NCBI RefSeq assembly: GCF_000282635.1
Contig: NZ_AKIW01000083.1
Span: forward strand, 1 to 59,257
Direction: 5' to 3'
Length of the DNA stretch: 59,257 bases
Source of the DNA: Variovorax sp. CF313
Lineage (GTDB): Bacteria; Pseudomonadota; Gammaproteobacteria; Burkholderiales; Burkholderiaceae_C
Shown here: piece after piece, positions 52,108-59,257 of the stretch
Numbering within the stretch: position 1 is the stretch's first letter
Layout of the letters: the number at the start of each line of letters is the position of its first letter
Made by a program: the position numbers and the translations under genes
The notes under the pieces: generated by a model
Database searches by the model: none
The model's input: the letters and a program-made list of their open reading frames with translations, nothing else
Told to the model about the DNA's origin: nothing

Positions 52108-53319
52108 TCAAGCTTTCTGGGTTCTGCTGTCGGTCACGCGCAGCACGGTGGCATAGCCGCTGTCGCCTGCGGCGCAGCCGGTGAACAGGCCCACGCCGCC
52201 ACCGCGCAGCACCAGCTCTTCGATGAGTTCGATGATGGCGCGCAGTCCCGTGGGCGCCTGCGGGTGGCCCCAGATGATGGAGCTGCCGTAGTTGTTCATG
52301 CGCTCCCACGCGAAGCCGGTGTCGCGCGCCAGGGCGATGTCGTTCACGGCGAACGGGTTGTGGGTCTTGACGGCGTCCACGTCCTTCATGGCGAGGCCCG
52401 CGTGCTTCAGCGCATTGAAGGTGGCGGGCACCGGCGCCATGGGCATGTAGCCCGCCTCCACGCGCGCCATGCCGAAGCCCAGGATCTCGATCTCGATGCC
52501 GGGATCGATGGACGCAGCGCGCGCCCGGTCGCGCGTGGTGACGATGGCGCCCGCGTTGCCGTCGGCCGGATGGGTCTGCCCGCCGAAGGTGACGGTGCCG
52601 CCCTCCTTCACGGGCTTGAGCCTGGCCAGGCCTTCGGCCGTGGTCGGGAAGATGCCTTCGTCGGTGCCGAGCGTGCCGGTCTGCTTGCGGAATTTCGAGT
52701 CGGAGAGCGGTACGTCGGCCATGTAGCGCTTCTGGAACGCGCGGTCATCGGCCAGCGCCTGCTGGTACTGGGTGTAGCGGTGCAGCTTCAGCGCGTGCTG
52801 TTCCTCGGTGCTGATGCCATAGCGCGCGGCCACGTTCTCGCCCGTCTGCAGCATCGCGTTCTTGGCGTAGGGGTCGTGCGCCATGTTGTCGGGCACCCAG
52901 TGCTCGGTGATGCCGTAGCCGCCGGTGCCACTCGAATCCGGGTAGTACACGACCGGCCCGTTGGACTGACGGTCGGCCATCACCAGCAGCGCGCTACCGG
53001 CCGTGCCGCAGGCCACTTCCTGCGCGGCCATCTGCAGTGCGCGCACGCTGGTGGCGCAGGCCTGCTGCACGGTGGGGCCGGCCACGCGATCGATGCCCAT
53101 GAGCCCCGTGACCCACGGCAGTCCGTAGAAGCTGCCCTTCTGCGGATTGGTGATGCCCAGGATGGCCAGGTCCACCGCCGCGAGGTCGTAGCCGCGCGCC
53201 GCCAGCGCCTGCCGGCCCACCTTGGCCGCCAGCGGCAGTGCATTGAGGTTGGCCAGCGAGCCCTGCCACTTGGCAAAGGGAGACGACCAGTAGATACCGT
53301 AGGGGATGAAGGCGTTCAT
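52108..53319 (-). CDS. Divergent thiolase-like protein
   Basis: This is a 403-residue protein of the thiolase superfamily that differs clearly from its neighbour. The Cys-His-Cys set is retained: Cys88 (QQACATSVRA), His352 (IIWGHPQAPTG) and Cys382 (FTGCAAGDSG), with KTHNPFAVND in place of the usual NEAFA block. The family branch often sits with CoA ligases in aromatic catabolism. It could be the main side-chain thiolase, with the second copy acting as partner or on a different chain length. It heads the minus-strand operon behind a candidate operator. Confidence 0.85.
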   Translation of the reverse strand: MNAFIPYGIYWSSPFAKWQGSLANLNALPLAAKVGRQALAARGYDLAAVDLAILGITNPQKGSFYGLPWVTGLMGIDRVAGPTVQQACATSVRALQMAAQEVACGTAGSALLVMADRQSNGPVVYYPDSSGTGGYGITEHWVPDNMAHDPYAKNAMLQTGENVAARYGISTEEQHALKLHRYTQYQQALADDRAFQKRYMADVPLSDSKFRKQTGTLGTDEGIFPTTAEGLARLKPVKEGGTVTFGGQTHPADGNAGAIVTTRDRARAASIDPGIEIEILGFGMARVEAGYMPMAPVPATFNALKHAGLAMKDVDAVKTHNPFAVNDIALARDTGFAWERMNNYGSSIIWGHPQAPTGLRAIIELIEELVLRGGGVGLFTGCAAGDSGYATVLRVTDSRTQKA

Positions 53320-53349
53320 GGCGGGCTCCTTGTTCCTGAAGGCTGCATT

Positions 53350-53368
53350 TAGTTATTTATCATAACCA
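53350..53368. promoter_or_regulatory. Candidate MarR operator 1 in the divergent phenylpropanoid promoter
   Basis: TAGTTAT-TTATC-ATAACCA is an imperfect palindrome (6 of 7 paired) in an AT-rich island of an otherwise GC-rich region. A near-identical site lies 80 bp away. It lies 30 bp upstream of the thiolase-like gene start, so it probably controls the minus-strand operon. Confidence 0.7.
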
Positions 53369-53429
53369 TATGATCCACTGGAAAAGCTAGGGAAAGCACC
53401 TAGAAAAGAGCCCGGCTTCGACCTTGTTT

Positions 53430-53448
53430 TAGTTATTTTCAATAACCA
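53430..53448. promoter_or_regulatory. Candidate MarR operator 2 in the divergent phenylpropanoid promoter
   Basis: TAGTTAT-TTTCA-ATAACCA has the same two arms and the same 5 bp spacer length as the site at 53350-53368; only the spacer differs. It ends 27 bp before the enoyl-CoA hydratase ATG, so it probably controls the plus-strand operon. The neighbouring MarR gene at 48655 is the likely regulator. Confidence 0.7.
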
Positions 53449-53475
53449 TAATTTCATCAACTCACAGACCTCACC

Positions 53476-54261
53476 ATGACCCAGTCCACCGACATCTCCC
53501 TGGAAATTCGCGGCGAACGCGAGGAAATCGCGGTCATCCGCCTGACCCGCCCCGCCAAGCGCAACGCCTTGAACGACGGCCTGATCCTCGCGCTGCGCGA
53601 TTTGATGGAAAGCCTGCCCGCCACTGTGGCCGCCGCGGTGATCGACGGCCAGGGCGAGCACTTCTGCTCGGGGCTGGACCTCAGCGAACTCAAGGAGCGC
53701 GATGCCGGCCAGGGCCTGCACCACTCGCGCATGTGGCATGCAGCGCTCGATCGCGTCCAGTTCGGCCCCGTGCCCGTGGTGGCCGCGCTGCACGGTGCCG
53801 TGGTGGGCGGCGGACTGGAGCTGGCCAGCGCGTGCCACATCCGCGTGGCCGACGAATCGACCTTCTACGCGCTGCCCGAAGGCTCGCGCGGCATATTCGT
53901 GGGCGGTGGCGGCGCGGTGCGCATCCCGCGCCTGATCGGCACGGCCCGCATGACCGACATGATGATGACCGGCCGCGTCTACAACGCCGTGGACGGCGAG
54001 AAGGTCGGCTTTGCGCAGTACCTCGTGCCCGCTGGCACCGCGTTCGACAAGGCCTTCGAGCTGGCCCAGCGCATCGCCCAGAACGCGCCGCTGACCAACT
54101 ACGCGCTGATGCACGCGCTGCCCCGCATTGCCGAGCAGCCGTCCGACCAGGGCCTGATGACCGAAGCCATGATGGCCGCCATCGCACAGAGCGCACCCGA
54201 AGCCAAGGCCCGCGTGCGCGCCTTCCTCGACGGCAAGGCGGCCAAGGTCAAGAAGGACTGA
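53476..54261 (+). CDS. Enoyl-CoA hydratase/isomerase family protein
   Basis: This is a 261-residue crotonase-fold protein. The oxyanion-hole motifs are RNALND and GAVVGGGLELASACH. Both acid residues of true hydratases are present: Glu115 (GGGLE) and Glu135 (ALPEGSRG), 20 residues apart as in mitochondrial enoyl-CoA hydratase. Hydroxycinnamoyl-CoA hydratase-lyases have Ser at the first position, so this protein looks more like a hydratase than a lyase. It is the first gene of the plus-strand operon, 28 bp before the feruloyl-CoA synthase gene. Confidence 0.88.
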   Translation: MTQSTDISLEIRGEREEIAVIRLTRPAKRNALNDGLILALRDLMESLPATVAAAVIDGQGEHFCSGLDLSELKERDAGQGLHHSRMWHAALDRVQFGPVPVVAALHGAVVGGGLELASACHIRVADESTFYALPEGSRGIFVGGGGAVRIPRLIGTARMTDMMMTGRVYNAVDGEKVGFAQYLVPAGTAFDKAFELAQRIAQNAPLTNYALMHALPRIAEQPSDQGLMTEAMMAAIAQSAPEAKARVRAFLDGKAAKVKKD

Positions 54262-54289
54262 TGCACGTCGCGCGCACGGAAAGCCCCTG

Positions 54290-56158
54290 ATGACTGCAAC
54301 CCCCTCCACACCTCGCTACCGCCCCCTGCGTTTCGGTGTCACCGAAGTGCGCACCCGCGCAGCGGACAACGGCGTGGTCTATGTCGAAGCCGCGCAGGCC
54401 CTGCAGCCGCACCCCGTGCGCCTCACCGAGCGGCTGGCGCACTGGGCGCAGGTGGCGCCCGAGCGCACGTGGATGGCCCAGCGCGTGAAGAACGCCGATG
54501 GCAGCCTGGGCGAATGGCGCCACATCAGCTACAGCCAGGCGTGGGCCGCGGCCCGCAGCATTGCGCAGGCGCTGCTGGGCATGAACCTGGGCACCGAGCG
54601 GCCCGTGGCCATCCTGAGCGAGAACGACCTGGACCATGCGCTGCTGTCGCTGGGCTGCCTGGTGGCCGGCGTGCCGCAGTGCACGGTGTCCACCGCGTAT
54701 TCCACGATCAGCCAGGACTACGACAAGCTGCGCCACGTGCTGGACACGCTGACGCCGGGCCTGGTGTTCGCAAGCGACGCCAGGCGCTTTGCCCGCGCCA
54801 TCGGCGCCACGGTGGCCTCCGATGTGCATGTGGTGCTGGGCAGTGGCAGCATCGAAGGGCGTCGCACCACGCCGTTCAGCGAGCTGCTGGCCACCCCCGC
54901 CACGCCCGCCGTGGATGCGGCGCACAGCGCGATCACCGCGGACAGCATCGCCAAGTTCATGTTCACCTCGGGCTCCACCAAGCTGCCCAAGGCCGTGATC
55001 GTCACGCATGGCATGTGGGCCGCCAACCTGCAGCAGATGAACCAGTCCATGCCCGTGCTGGCCGAAGAGCCGCTGGTGCTGGTGGACTGGCTGCCGTGGA
55101 ACCACACGTTCGGCGGCAACCACAATTTCGGCATCGTCATCTACAACGGCGGCACGCTGTACCTGGACGAGGGCAAGCCCACGCCCACGGGCATGGCCGA
55201 GACCATCCGCAACCTGCGCGAGATCGCGCCCACGGTGTACTTCAACGTGCCCACGGGCTTCGAGGTGATCGCCCAGGCGATGAAGACCGATGACCAGCTG
55301 CGCAAGAACCTGCTCAGCCGCGTGAAGATGTTCTTCTTCGCCGCGGCCGCACTGTCGCAGCCCATCTGGGACGCGCTGTTTGAAAGCGCCGAGCGCGAGG
55401 TGGGCGAGCGCATCGTCATGAACACGGGCCTGGGCATGACCGAGGGCTGCCCCTTCTGCTTGGCCGTGAACAGCCCCGACGTGCAGGCCGGCGACATCGG
55501 CGTGCCCACGCCGGGGCTGCAGCTCAAGCTGGTGCCCGTGGACGGAAAAATCGAGGTGCGCTACCGCGGCCCCAACATCACGCCCGGCTATTGGCGCAAC
55601 CCCGAGGCCACGCGCGAGGCTTTCGACGAAGAGGGCTTCTACTGCTCGGGCGACGCAGTGAAGTGGATCGACGAGAACGACCTCAACAAGGGCCTGAAGT
55701 TCGACGGCCGCATCGCCGAGGACTTCAAGCTCAGCACCGGCACCTTCGTGAGCGTGGGCCCCATGCGCGCCAAGATCATCGCGGCCTGCGCGCCCTACGT
55801 GCAGGACGCCGTGCTCACCGGCATCAACCTCAAGGAAGTCGGTGCGCTTCTGCTGCCCACGGCCGCCTGCCGCACCCTGAGCGGCCTGCCCGCCACCGCC
55901 GGCCTGCAGGAAGTGGTGCAGAGCGCGCCCGTGCAGCAGCATTTCCAGAAGGTGCTGAACCAGCTTGCGGCGCAGGCCACCGGCAGCGCCACGCGCGTGG
56001 CACGGGCCCACCTGATGGCCGAGCCACCATCGCTCGACAAGGGCGAGATCACCGACAAAGGCTCCATCAACCAGCGCGCCGTGCTTCAGCACCGTGCGCA
56101 TCTGGTGAACGCGCTGCACGACGGCAGCCTGCCTTTCACCATCGTTCCCCAACACTGA
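54290..56158 (+). CDS. fcs: Feruloyl-CoA synthase (aryl-CoA ligase)
   Basis: This is a 622-residue adenylate-forming ligase. The P-loop motif is MFTSGSTKLPKAV (residues 224-236) and the A5 region NTGLGMTEGCPF. The catalytic Lys is Lys590 in EITDKGSINQR. The overall length and blocks such as FFFAAAALSQPIWD and VDWLPWNHTFGGN resemble feruloyl-CoA synthases more than generic acyl-CoA ligases. It activates ferulate or a related hydroxycinnamate with ATP and CoA. It is flanked by a hydratase and a dehydrogenase. Confidence 0.88.
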   Translation: MTATPSTPRYRPLRFGVTEVRTRAADNGVVYVEAAQALQPHPVRLTERLAHWAQVAPERTWMAQRVKNADGSLGEWRHISYSQAWAAARSIAQALLGMNLGTERPVAILSENDLDHALLSLGCLVAGVPQCTVSTAYSTISQDYDKLRHVLDTLTPGLVFASDARRFARAIGATVASDVHVVLGSGSIEGRRTTPFSELLATPATPAVDAAHSAITADSIAKFMFTSGSTKLPKAVIVTHGMWAANLQQMNQSMPVLAEEPLVLVDWLPWNHTFGGNHNFGIVIYNGGTLYLDEGKPTPTGMAETIRNLREIAPTVYFNVPTGFEVIAQAMKTDDQLRKNLLSRVKMFFFAAAALSQPIWDALFESAEREVGERIVMNTGLGMTEGCPFCLAVNSPDVQAGDIGVPTPGLQLKLVPVDGKIEVRYRGPNITPGYWRNPEATREAFDEEGFYCSGDAVKWIDENDLNKGLKFDGRIAEDFKLSTGTFVSVGPMRAKIIAACAPYVQDAVLTGINLKEVGALLLPTAACRTLSGLPATAGLQEVVQSAPVQQHFQKVLNQLAAQATGSATRVARAHLMAEPPSLDKGEITDKGSINQRAVLQHRAHLVNALHDGSLPFTIVPQH

Positions 56159-56180
56159 ATTTCACCGGAAGGAATCCACC

Positions 56181-56945
56181 ATGCACATCCAAGGACAAGC
56201 CGCCATCGTGACCGGCGGCGCATCCGGCCTCGGCGAAGCCACCGCACGCGAACTGGCGCGCCTGGGCGCCAAGGTGGCCGTGCTCGACCGCAATGCCGAA
56301 CAGGCCGAGAAGATCGCCGCCGAGATCGGCGGCGTGGCGTGCGCCTGCGACATCACCGACGCCGCCAGCGTGACCGCCGCGCTGGACAAGGCCGCCGCCG
56401 CCCATGGCCCCGCACGCATCCTCATGAACGTGGCCGGCATCGGCAGCGCCAAGCGCATCGTGCAGCGCGACGGCAGTGCCGCGCCGCTGGAAGACTTCAC
56501 GCGCGTGGTCACCATCAACCTGATCGGCAGCTACAACGTGAGCCGCCTGTTCGCCGCCGCCTGCGCCAAGCTGCCCGCGCTGGACAACGGCGAACGCGGC
56601 GTGATGATGTTCACCGCCTCGGCCGCCGCGTTCGACGGCCAGGTGGGCCAGCAGGCCTACAGCGCCTCCAAGGGCGGGCTCGTGGGCATGACGCTGCCCA
56701 TGGCGCGCGACCTGGCCCAGCACGGCATCCGCGTGTGCACCGTGGCGCCCGGCCTGTTCGCCACGCCGCTCATGAAGGAGCTGCCCGAAGCCGTGCAGCA
56801 GTCGCTGGCCGCGTCGATCCCGTTCCCGCCACGCCTTGGAAAGCCCTCGGAGTTCGCCGAGCTGGCCTGCCACATCGTCACCAACGGCCATCTCAACGGC
56901 GAAGTGATCCGCCTCGACGGTGCATTGCGCATGGCGCCGCGCTGA
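56181..56945 (+). CDS. Short-chain dehydrogenase (3-hydroxyacyl-CoA dehydrogenase-like)
   Basis: This is a 254-residue SDR. The NAD-binding motif is TGGASGLGEATA, the Asp that favours NAD lies in VLDRN, and the active-site motif is YSASKGG. The block GVMMFTASAAAFDGQVGQ and the length match the HSD10-type 3-hydroxyacyl-CoA dehydrogenases. In this operon it would oxidise the 3-hydroxy intermediate made by the hydratase to a 3-keto thioester for the thiolases. It starts 22 bp after fcs with GGAAGGAA as ribosome binding site. Confidence 0.9.
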   Translation: MHIQGQAAIVTGGASGLGEATARELARLGAKVAVLDRNAEQAEKIAAEIGGVACACDITDAASVTAALDKAAAAHGPARILMNVAGIGSAKRIVQRDGSAAPLEDFTRVVTINLIGSYNVSRLFAAACAKLPALDNGERGVMMFTASAAAFDGQVGQQAYSASKGGLVGMTLPMARDLAQHGIRVCTVAPGLFATPLMKELPEAVQQSLAASIPFPPRLGKPSEFAELACHIVTNGHLNGEVIRLDGALRMAPR

Positions 56946-56988
56946 CTCTTCAAACCCGCTTCCATCCCGCTTCCTTCAGGAGACATCG

Positions 56989-58128
56989 ATGACATTCAAG
57001 AAAAAGACCACCCTCGCCGCCGTGCTGGCGCTCATGGCCGTGGGCATGGCCCATGCCGACATCACCATCGGCGTGGTGCAGCCCCTCACCGGCCCGGCCT
57101 CCGGCCTCGGCATTCCGGTGAAGAACGGCATCATGATCTGGCCCAAGACGATCGCGGGCGAGACGCTCAAGGTGGTGGTGCTCGACGACGCCACCGACCC
57201 GACCACCGGCGTGAAGGACGCGCAGCGCCTGGTGACGGAAGACAAGGCCGACGTGATCATCGGATCCAGCGCCACGCCGGTCGCCATTCCGATGGCCGAC
57301 GTGACCGCCGAAGCCGGCACGCCGCAGATCGCGACCTCGCCCGCCAGCCTGCCGCCGGGCAAGGACAAGTGGTTCTTCCGCATGCCGCAGTCGAACGACG
57401 TGATGGCCTACGCAGTGGTCGCGCACATGAAGAAGCAGAACGTGAAGACGGTCGGCTTCCTCGGCTACACCGACGCGTACGGCGAACTGTGGCTCAAGGC
57501 GCTGACCGCCGAGGCCGCCAAGAACGGCATCAAGATCGTCGCGACCGAGCGCTTCGCGCGCTCCGACACCAGCGTGACCGGCCAGGTGCTGAAACTCACG
57601 TCGGCCAACCCCGACGCGATCCTGATCGTGGCCTCGGGCAGCGGCGCAGGCATGCCGCAGAAGGCGGTGATGGAGCGCGGCTACAAGGGCAAGGTCTACC
57701 AGACGCACGCCGCCGCCACGCAGGACCTGATGCGCACCGCCGGCAAGGATGCCGAAGGCACCTTCGTGGTGTCAGGCCCCGCCACCGTGGCCGAGCAGTT
57801 GCCCGACAGCCATCCCTCGAAGGCCGCCGCGGTGGCCTTCGTGCAGGGCTACGAGAAGGTCTACGGCCCCGGCTCGCGCAACCAGTTCGCCGGCCACTCG
57901 GCCGACGCGCTCACGGTGCTCGAGAAGGCCGTGCCGGTTGCACTCAAGAAGGCCAAGCCCGGCACGCCGGAGTTCCGTGCCGCGCTGCGCGATGCGCTCG
58001 AAGGCATGGGCCGCACGGTGCTCGCGCACGGCGTGCTCAACTGGACGGCACAGGACCACTGGGGCTACACGACCGAGACCGGCGTGATGCTCAAGGTGGT
58101 GAACGGCGCGTTCAAGGTCGAGCAGTAA
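56989..58128 (+). CDS. Branched-chain-amino-acid-type ABC substrate-binding protein
   Basis: This is a 379-residue periplasmic binding protein (Peripla_BP_6 type). The signal peptide ends at GMAHA (residue about 23), followed by DITIGVVQPLTGPASGLGIP. Members of this family bind amino acids but also aromatic acids such as hydroxycinnamates and benzoates. Position within a ferulate-type operon favours an aromatic ligand, though this is inference. The start is fixed by CAGGAGA upstream. The permease gene follows after 25 bp. Confidence 0.9.
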   Translation: MTFKKKTTLAAVLALMAVGMAHADITIGVVQPLTGPASGLGIPVKNGIMIWPKTIAGETLKVVVLDDATDPTTGVKDAQRLVTEDKADVIIGSSATPVAIPMADVTAEAGTPQIATSPASLPPGKDKWFFRMPQSNDVMAYAVVAHMKKQNVKTVGFLGYTDAYGELWLKALTAEAAKNGIKIVATERFARSDTSVTGQVLKLTSANPDAILIVASGSGAGMPQKAVMERGYKGKVYQTHAAATQDLMRTAGKDAEGTFVVSGPATVAEQLPDSHPSKAAAVAFVQGYEKVYGPGSRNQFAGHSADALTVLEKAVPVALKKAKPGTPEFRAALRDALEGMGRTVLAHGVLNWTAQDHWGYTTETGVMLKVVNGAFKVEQ

Positions 58129-58153
58129 CCTTCTTCAATCGCAGCCTCACGCC

Positions 58154-59194
58154 ATGGACTTATCAATCGCCAGCATCCTGACGCTGGACGGCCTTACCAA
58201 TGGCGCGATCTATGCCCTGCTGGGCATGGGCATCGTGCTCGTCTTCACGGTGACCCGCGTCATCTTCATCCCGCAGGGCGAATTCGTGGCGTACGGCGCG
58301 CTGACGCTGGCGGTCTTCCAGACCGGCAAGACGCCGGGCACGGTGTGGCTGCTGCTCATACTGGCCGGTGTCGCCGCGCTGATGGATCTGGTCACGACCT
58401 GGCGCCACAGCGGCAGCGCGGCGGGCGGGCTGAAGGCGGCAGCGCGTACCTTCGCCCTGCCGGCCATCATCTGCGCGGTGTCGGCGTGGGCCGGCCCGCG
58501 CAACCTGCCGATCGGCGTGCAGGCTCTGCTCACGGTGTTCATCGTGACGGCCTTCGGGCCGCTGGTGTACCGCGTGGCGTACCAGTCGCTGGCCGGTGCG
58601 AGTTCGCTGGTGCTGCTGATCGTCTCGGTCGGCGTGCACTTCGCGATGACGGGACTGGGCCTGCTGTTCTTCGGCGCTGAAGGTTTTCGCAACCCGCCGT
58701 TCTGGGACGAGCGCATGGCGCTGGGCCCGCTGAACGTGAGCGGGCAGGCGCTGATCATCTTTGCCATGTCGGCCGCGCTGATCGTGCTGCTGTACCTGAT
58801 GTTCGAGCGCAGCCTGTATGGCAAGGCGCTGCGGGCAACGGCCGTGAACCGGCTGGGTGCGCGGCTCATGGGCATTTCCACCCAGGCGGCGGGGCAGCTC
58901 ACTTTCGCGATGACGGCACTCATCGGTGCGCTCTCGGGCCTGCTGATCGGGCCGACCACGACCGTGTTCTACGACTCGGGATTTCTCATCGGCCTGAAAG
59001 GCTTCGTGGCTGCCGTGGTTGGCGGGCTTGCAAGCTACCCGGGTGCACTGCTCGGTGCGTTGGCAGTGGGCGTGATCGAGTCCTTCGGTTCTTTCTGGGC
59101 GAGCTCGTTCAAGGAAGTGATCGTGTTCACCATCATCCTGCCGGTGCTGCTGTGGCGCTCGTTGCGCAGCGGGCATTCGGATGAGGAGAATTGA
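58154..59194 (+). CDS. Branched-chain-amino-acid-type ABC permease (LivH family)
   Basis: This is a 346-residue membrane permease. It starts with LDGLTNGAIYALLGMGIVLVFTVTRVIFIPQGEFVAYGA, the LivH signature. The late cytoplasmic loop KALRATAVNRLGARLMGI is the coupling helix region. About nine membrane segments are visible. It forms the importer with the binding protein upstream; a LivM-type partner and two ATPases should follow beyond the window. Its stop shares one base with the next ATG. Confidence 0.93.
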   Translation: MDLSIASILTLDGLTNGAIYALLGMGIVLVFTVTRVIFIPQGEFVAYGALTLAVFQTGKTPGTVWLLLILAGVAALMDLVTTWRHSGSAAGGLKAAARTFALPAIICAVSAWAGPRNLPIGVQALLTVFIVTAFGPLVYRVAYQSLAGASSLVLLIVSVGVHFAMTGLGLLFFGAEGFRNPPFWDERMALGPLNVSGQALIIFAMSAALIVLLYLMFERSLYGKALRATAVNRLGARLMGISTQAAGQLTFAMTALIGALSGLLIGPTTTVFYDSGFLIGLKGFVAAVVGGLASYPGALLGALAVGVIESFGSFWASSFKEVIVFTIILPVLLWRSLRSGHSDEEN

Positions 59195-59257
59195 TGAGCA
59201 CACGTTCTTCTTGCCGCTCCAGGGGTCGTTCGGGGTGCGCTCACGCCGACGGGGTAC
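59194..59257 (+). CDS. Start of the next transporter gene, truncated by the window end
   Basis: ATG at 59194 overlaps the permease stop by one base and has GGAG at a good distance (59184-59187), so a gene clearly starts here. A LivM-type permease is expected. The 21 codons in this frame (STRSSCRSRGR...) do not look like LivM. A second frame, open from an ATG at 59181, reads TFFLPLQGSFGV, which looks more natural. Either a base is missing near 59200 or the start is at 59181. Confidence 0.35.
   Translation, partial: MSTRSSCRSRGRSGCAHADGV

Noticed and set aside
53476..56158. A standard Fcs-Ech vanillin-forming pair
   Set aside because: The crotonase has Glu at both acid positions, unlike hydratase-lyases, and a dehydrogenase and two thiolases are present while vanillin dehydrogenase is not. 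The lyase route cannot be excluded but is less likely.
1..59257. CRISPR arrays, tRNA or rRNA genes, insertion sequences
   Set aside because: No regularly spaced direct repeats, no cloverleaf-like intergenic sequence and no transposase or integrase reading frames were seen. All intergenic gaps are under about 300 bp.

Overview
The window is about 59 kb of high-GC (high 60s percent by eye) bacterial chromosome. It reads as a betaproteobacterium of the order Burkholderiales, most likely Comamonadaceae and close to Variovorax. The pointers are the ctaC-ctaD-ctaG-ctaE cytochrome oxidase locus with its small DUF2970 and DUF2909 proteins, the divergent ftsY / M16 peptidase pair, an rpoH gene preceded by a CIRCE element, and the dense set of solute-binding proteins and aromatic-catabolism genes. 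The genus is inferred from gene content, not from a database search. I see no rRNA, tRNA, CRISPR array, transposase or phage gene.

Layout. 0-5 kb: end of a peptide ABC ATPase, two tandem paralogous peptide-binding proteins and an overlapping amidase. 5-11.6 kb: YitT membrane protein, a LysR regulator divergent from a tautomerase, a TTC38-like repeat protein, a D-aminoacylase-type amidohydrolase, a histidine phosphatase and an alpha/beta hydrolase. 11.6-14.7 kb: a pyroglutamate operon (pxpB-pxpC-pxpA-pcp). 14.8-21.8 kb: coaD, rsmD, argO/argP, two M16 peptidases and ftsY. 21.8-25.6 kb: a repeat lipoprotein and a two-component pair. 25.8-28.2 kb: a DUF962 protein, rpoH and an AlkD-like protein.

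28.2-38.1 kb is a complete aa3/caa3-type cytochrome c oxidase locus on the minus strand. Structural genes (ctaC, ctaD, ctaE) and copper insertion (ctaG) come first. After a strong bidirectional terminator come SURF1, a SCO-like protein, heme A synthesis (ctaA, ctaB) and SCO1. 38.3-44.4 kb: a BioC-like methyltransferase, ComF, TrmL, a MaoC hydratase, an orphan ParA ATPase and a KefF-KefC potassium efflux pair.

44.5-59.2 kb is an aromatic-acid catabolic region. An aromatic acid MFS symporter, vanillate O-demethylase VanA-VanB and a MarR regulator form one unit behind a pair of palindromic operators. Next come a second MarR regulator, a minus-strand operon (thiolase-like protein, thiolase, CoA-transferase) and a divergent plus-strand operon (enoyl-CoA hydratase, feruloyl-CoA synthase, short-chain dehydrogenase, branched-chain-amino-acid-type ABC importer). 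The divergent promoters carry two near-identical operators. Read together, the genes describe import of ferulate-like phenylpropanoids, CoA activation, beta-oxidative side-chain shortening to vanilloyl-CoA, release of vanillate, and demethylation to protocatechuate.

The strongest points for follow-up are the beta-oxidative ferulate proposal, supported by both hydratase glutamates in the crotonase; the exact CIRCE element at rpoH; the two sets of paired operators; and a lipoprotein built of five repeats of about 52 residues.
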